From NCBI GenBank assembly GCA_029565935.1, contig JAKQNF010000027.1:70905-113195 (forward strand): a stretch of 42,291 nt of DNA. Reading direction: 5' to 3'. The notes beneath the pieces are model-generated. The model did no database searches. It had not been told where the DNA came from and was given only the letters and a program-made list of their open reading frames with translations. Positions 42,152 through 42,291 of this stretch are shown here, in pieces; the first letter of the stretch is position 1; every line of letters starts with the position of its first letter. The DNA comes from Bacillota bacterium (lineage in GTDB: Bacteria > Bacillota > DTU025 > MWDF01). A program made the position numbers and the translations under genes.

Positions 42152-42291
42152 TGTCAACGACGGCGAGAATTGACCCACCTAACGACGGAATTAATTGAGC
42201 CACCAAATCCTGTCAATTGAACCCGATCCTTTCCCTAAGGCGATAACTGTTACCACGAATATTGATGATCTGTGAGTGATGCAGCAGCCTG
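42152..42291. mobile_element. Terminal part of an IS21-family insertion sequence (truncated by window end)
   Basis: A TG-starting end, TGTCAACGACGGCG at 42152, is followed by repeated subterminal blocks AATTGACCCACC (42168-42179) and AATTGAGCCACC (42193-42204), and a shorter AATTGAACCC. Multiple internal repeats near a TG...CA end are typical of IS21. The end of an IstB-like gene overlaps on the minus strand. Confidence 0.75.
42213..42291 (-). CDS. istB: IstB-like helper ATPase, C-terminal end (partial)
   Basis: Read leftward from the window edge, the frame encodes RLLHHSQIINIRGNSY then RLRERIGFN and TGA at 42213-42215. This matches the C-terminal end of IS21 IstB proteins (DRLLHH...I.G.SYRL). 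Only 26 codons are present, so it is partial. It lies inside the IS21 end described above. Confidence 0.75.
   Translation of the reverse strand, partial: RLLHHSQIINIRGNSYRLRERIGFN

Noticed and set aside
1-42291. CRISPR array, tRNA or rRNA genes
   Set aside because: No regularly spaced repeats and no cloverleaf-type or rRNA sequence were noticed when reading both strands by eye.

Overview
The window reads as a bacterial chromosome segment with moderate to high GC and frequent AGG arginine codons. GTG and TTG starts behind strong Shine-Dalgarno sequences are common. The gene content (peptide hydrolases, diaminopropionate ammonia-lyase, a LivFGHM-type importer) suggests an amino-acid and peptide fermenting anaerobe. 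The importer's binding protein has a cleaved signal peptide rather than a lipobox, which would fit a diderm lineage such as Synergistota, but the sequence does not settle the phylum.

Layout. (1) 1-7.8 kb: the end of a protein with a zinc ribbon, then a leftward block with a ferritin-like DUF2202 protein, an OmpR-type two-component system, a HerA-like ATPase and a PLP diaminopropionate ammonia-lyase. (2) 7.9-14.9 kb: a lipoprotein, then a peptide-utilisation locus. A LysR gene is divergent from one M29-like aminopeptidase. A second M29-like gene heads an operon with an M20 amidohydrolase and an AbgT transporter. The same compound DNA motif stands upstream of both M29-like genes. (3) 15.4-27.1 kb: a large leftward catabolic locus with a uronate-isomerase-like protein, an M24-fold protein without metal ligands, a complete branched-chain-amino-acid-type ABC importer, a Gfo/Idh/MocA oxidoreductase, a zinc alcohol dehydrogenase, an RpiR regulator and a 2-hydroxyacid dehydrogenase. 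(4) 27.4-38.1 kb: single genes, including PAS/HD-GYP, MFS, glycosyltransferase, DUF3795, GrpB, a cysteine-less ATL-like protein and a catalytically dead resolvase-like protein. (5) 38.1-38.8 kb: two adjacent small genes that look like separate sigma region 4 and sigma region 2 proteins. (6) 38.9-42.3 kb: an AT-rich, probably acquired segment with an HNH endonuclease, a large membrane-anchored PIN-like protein and the end of an IS21-family element.

Scattered through the window are five paralogous lipoproteins (7.9, 28.5, 35.2, 36.6 and 37.5 kb). All have the lipobox cysteine at residue 22 and share a C-terminal motif. The most promising unfamiliar items are this lipoprotein family, the split sigma pair beside one of its members, the HNH/PIN-like membrane cassette and the shared regulatory module of the two aminopeptidase operons.
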